From Armatimonadota bacterium (GTDB taxonomy: Bacteria > Armatimonadota > UBA5829 > DTJY01): a stretch of 64,000 nucleotides of DNA. The position numbers and the translations under genes were made by a program. The notes beneath the pieces are model-generated. The model was not told where the DNA came from and searched no databases. It worked only from the letters and a program-made list of their open reading frames with translations. Below, piece after piece: positions 62,651-64,000 of the stretch (within the stretch, counting starts at the first letter, position 1; each line of letters starts with the position of its first letter). The stretch is from the NCBI GenBank assembly GCA_029907255.1, contig JARYMF010000004.1, positions 1 through 64,000 on the forward strand. The letters run 5' to 3'.

Positions 62651-64000
62651 CTATGCTTTATCTTCCTCCTTCACTGTAATTCCGAGGAGGCGTGCAAGTT
62701 GAATACACTTTTTCCGCCAATCACCATAGACCGTTACTCGATGCCACCCAACATCCCAATTGTTGAGTATCGTTTCAACATTCGCCCTTGCTGCCAACTT
62801 CGTGCGGCATGCCTTAGGTTCATCAATATTTCGTGTAGTAACGCCTGTGTGAATGACCATCCGCTTGCCGCGTACGTCGATTTCAAGCGTAGTCACAGGT
62901 TCGCCCGCTGGCATTAGTGATTGGACTGCCGCACCTTTGTCATCTTCGCGGTGTGAACGAATAATATAGGGATTCGCTTTCCCCTTGGGGCCAAAAACTC
63001 GATTGGTTGAAACACAATGGGCATAAATAATCTCGCTCGTGGCAGTATCAATCACCGGGTCAGAGACATATCCTGGCCGCCCTGTTAGATACCGCATCAT
63101 AAGCTGAGTACAAGTGGAGTTTATATCACCCTCACAAACGCCGGTGCCTCCATCGTTGTTCATCTGGAAGAATGACAGACACGGATACGCCGTTATCTTC
63201 CCACTATAGAACCCACCTAAACAGTCCATGCTTACTGCATCACAGCGCCTTTCAGCGCAAGCGCGACACAGCGCCAAATACATTTTTGCACCGTCGACGA
63301 TATCTTTTCGAGTCGGCTCCACAACTTTTTTCGCATTTTTAATCCAATAGTCAGCCCACTGATTTGCTTCTGCCTCGTCAGCCTTGTTGTAATACTCAGC
63401 TAATTCTTGAAAAGAAAGCTTGATAACCTTAGGGCCAATGTTTTTCTCTGCCGCCGCCCAACCACTAATGTCATAGTCCACCACATCAAGAATCCTGGAC
63501 TGCTTAAGCGAACTTATCACCTCAAAAAGCCTGACACCCTCAATCACGTCGTTAAAGTTTGACGAGCTTATGCTAATGAAAGGCAAGTTTTCTCGGTTTC
63601 CGCCGCCAGTATGAATCAGCATCTCGCCCGAACCCGCAAAAAGATCGTCTATCATAACAACTGGCTTCCCACTGTGAAGGATTGGAACTACCGCATGGGG
63701 CCATATACCAAGCAGATACACTGCGAAGCCGTCGATATCGGCCAGTTCCTTTATTATCGTCTGCGCTTCCGCACTATTTCTCGCATGCCTGATGGTAAAA
63801 TTTATCCCAGGGCAGCCCTTTATAAGCTTGTCTGAAAGCTCTTTGGCTCGCCCCTCATAGTCATAATCTTTCATGGGCCAAGTGGGACTGCCAGATGCGA
63901 CATGGGTGAAGACAAGAGCAACCTTTGCTTTTGCCTTTGGGAAAATTGGCGTCCTACTCAGGGGGTCCGCCGAAACAAATGACTCAGCTAACGGCAGAAG
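62651..64000 (-). CDS. fucose/arabinose-isomerase-like protein, 5' end outside the window
   Basis: The frame is open from the stop at 62651 to the window edge, so the start lies beyond 64000. Visible parts are KVALVFTHVASGSPTWPMKD at the N-side, a Rossmann-like N-domain, CDAVSMDCLGGFY and an FFQMNNDGGTGVCEGDINST region, then the C-terminal barrel-like part. This matches the L-fucose-isomerase-like superfamily. The extra sequence ahead (LLPLAESFVSADPLS) suggests a secretion signal or a Tat leader further upstream. The enzyme substrate is unknown. Confidence 0.75.
   Translation of the reverse strand, partial: LLPLAESFVSADPLSRTPIFPKAKAKVALVFTHVASGSPTWPMKDYDYEGRAKELSDKLIKGCPGINFTIRHARNSAEAQTIIKELADIDGFAVYLLGIWPHAVVPILHSGKPVVMIDDLFAGSGEMLIHTGGGNRENLPFISISSSNFNDVIEGVRLFEVISSLKQSRILDVVDYDISGWAAAEKNIGPKVIKLSFQELAEYYNKADEAEANQWADYWIKNAKKVVEPTRKDIVDGAKMYLALCRACAERRCDAVSMDCLGGFYSGKITAYPCLSFFQMNNDGGTGVCEGDINSTCTQLMMRYLTGRPGYVSDPVIDTATSEIIYAHCVSTNRVFGPKGKANPYIIRSHREDDKGAAVQSLMPAGEPVTTLEIDVRGKRMVIHTGVTTRNIDEPKACRTKLAARANVETILNNWDVGWHRVTVYGDWRKKCIQLARLLGITVKEEDKA

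Noticed and set aside
1-64000. CRISPR arrays, rRNA and tRNA genes
   Set aside because: No regular repeat-spacer pattern, no rRNA stretches and no T-loop-like tRNA ends were seen on reading both strands; a dedicated scan could still find a tRNA.

Overview
The window looks like a chromosomal segment of a free-living, plant-glycan-degrading bacterium. My best guess is an Armatimonadota-like or related deep-branching lineage. The hints are an H-X9-DG protein, a GHL10 hydrolase, several exported glycosidases, ECF sigma/anti-sigma pairs and many Gfo/Idh- and isomerase-type sugar genes. Nothing here (no rRNA, no tRNA seen) fixes the taxonomy. Composition is mixed by eye: about 1-9.9 kb is clearly more GC-rich than the rest, which suggests a transferred island. 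GC was not computed.

Layout. 1-9.3 kb: a four-gene minus-strand operon (SNF2 helicase with a DUF3883 end, small PD-(D/E)XK protein, DUF1156 DNA methylase, DUF499 ATPase), which has the make-up of an anti-phage modification system. 9.3-10.1 kb: gene-poor, with palindromes. 10.1-13.7 kb: cysD and a cysN-cysC fusion, facing a sulfotransferase; together they would make and use PAPS. 13.8-19.7 kb: a compact Mu-like capsid and lysis cassette (portal, protease/scaffold, cement, major capsid, connectors, holin candidates, M15 endolysin) with no terminase, tail, integrase or transposase in view. 19.9-28 kb: Gfo/Idh oxidoreductase, yebC, birA, nadC, nadA, radA, a zinc alcohol dehydrogenase and a cysteine-cluster protein. 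28.1-31.1 kb: a possible small RNA and an ECF sigma/anti-sigma/exported-protein operon. 31.3-36.5 kb: ABC-F ATPase, two STAS proteins, a class-A beta-lactamase-like protein and a membrane-anchored methyltransferase. 36.5-37.8 kb: rpsF-ssb-rpsR with its promoter and a leader hairpin.

37.9-55.1 kb is largely carbohydrate use: a sodium symporter, a GH42-like hydrolase, a GH51 arabinofuranosidase, a GHL10 hydrolase and a GH78 rhamnosidase. Among them lie a peroxiredoxin whose catalytic cysteine codon is TGA (a strong selenoprotein candidate), a second ECF sigma/anti-sigma pair and a DinG helicase. 55.1-56.7 kb holds a long structured leader with a repeated motif in front of a solo LuxR-type HTH gene. 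56.7-61.1 kb holds holA coupled to a transglutaminase (TgpA-like) and a DUF58 gene. The end of the window holds L-rhamnose isomerase and a second, fucose-isomerase-like protein that runs off the edge. GH78, the symporter and rhamnose isomerase form a plausible route from rhamnose-containing plant polysaccharides to central metabolism.

Most interesting items: the Sec-peroxiredoxin, the tail-less and terminase-less capsid cassette, the DUF1156/DUF499 defence operon, the tandem leader RNA motif, and an anti-sigma factor fused to a secretin-N-like domain.
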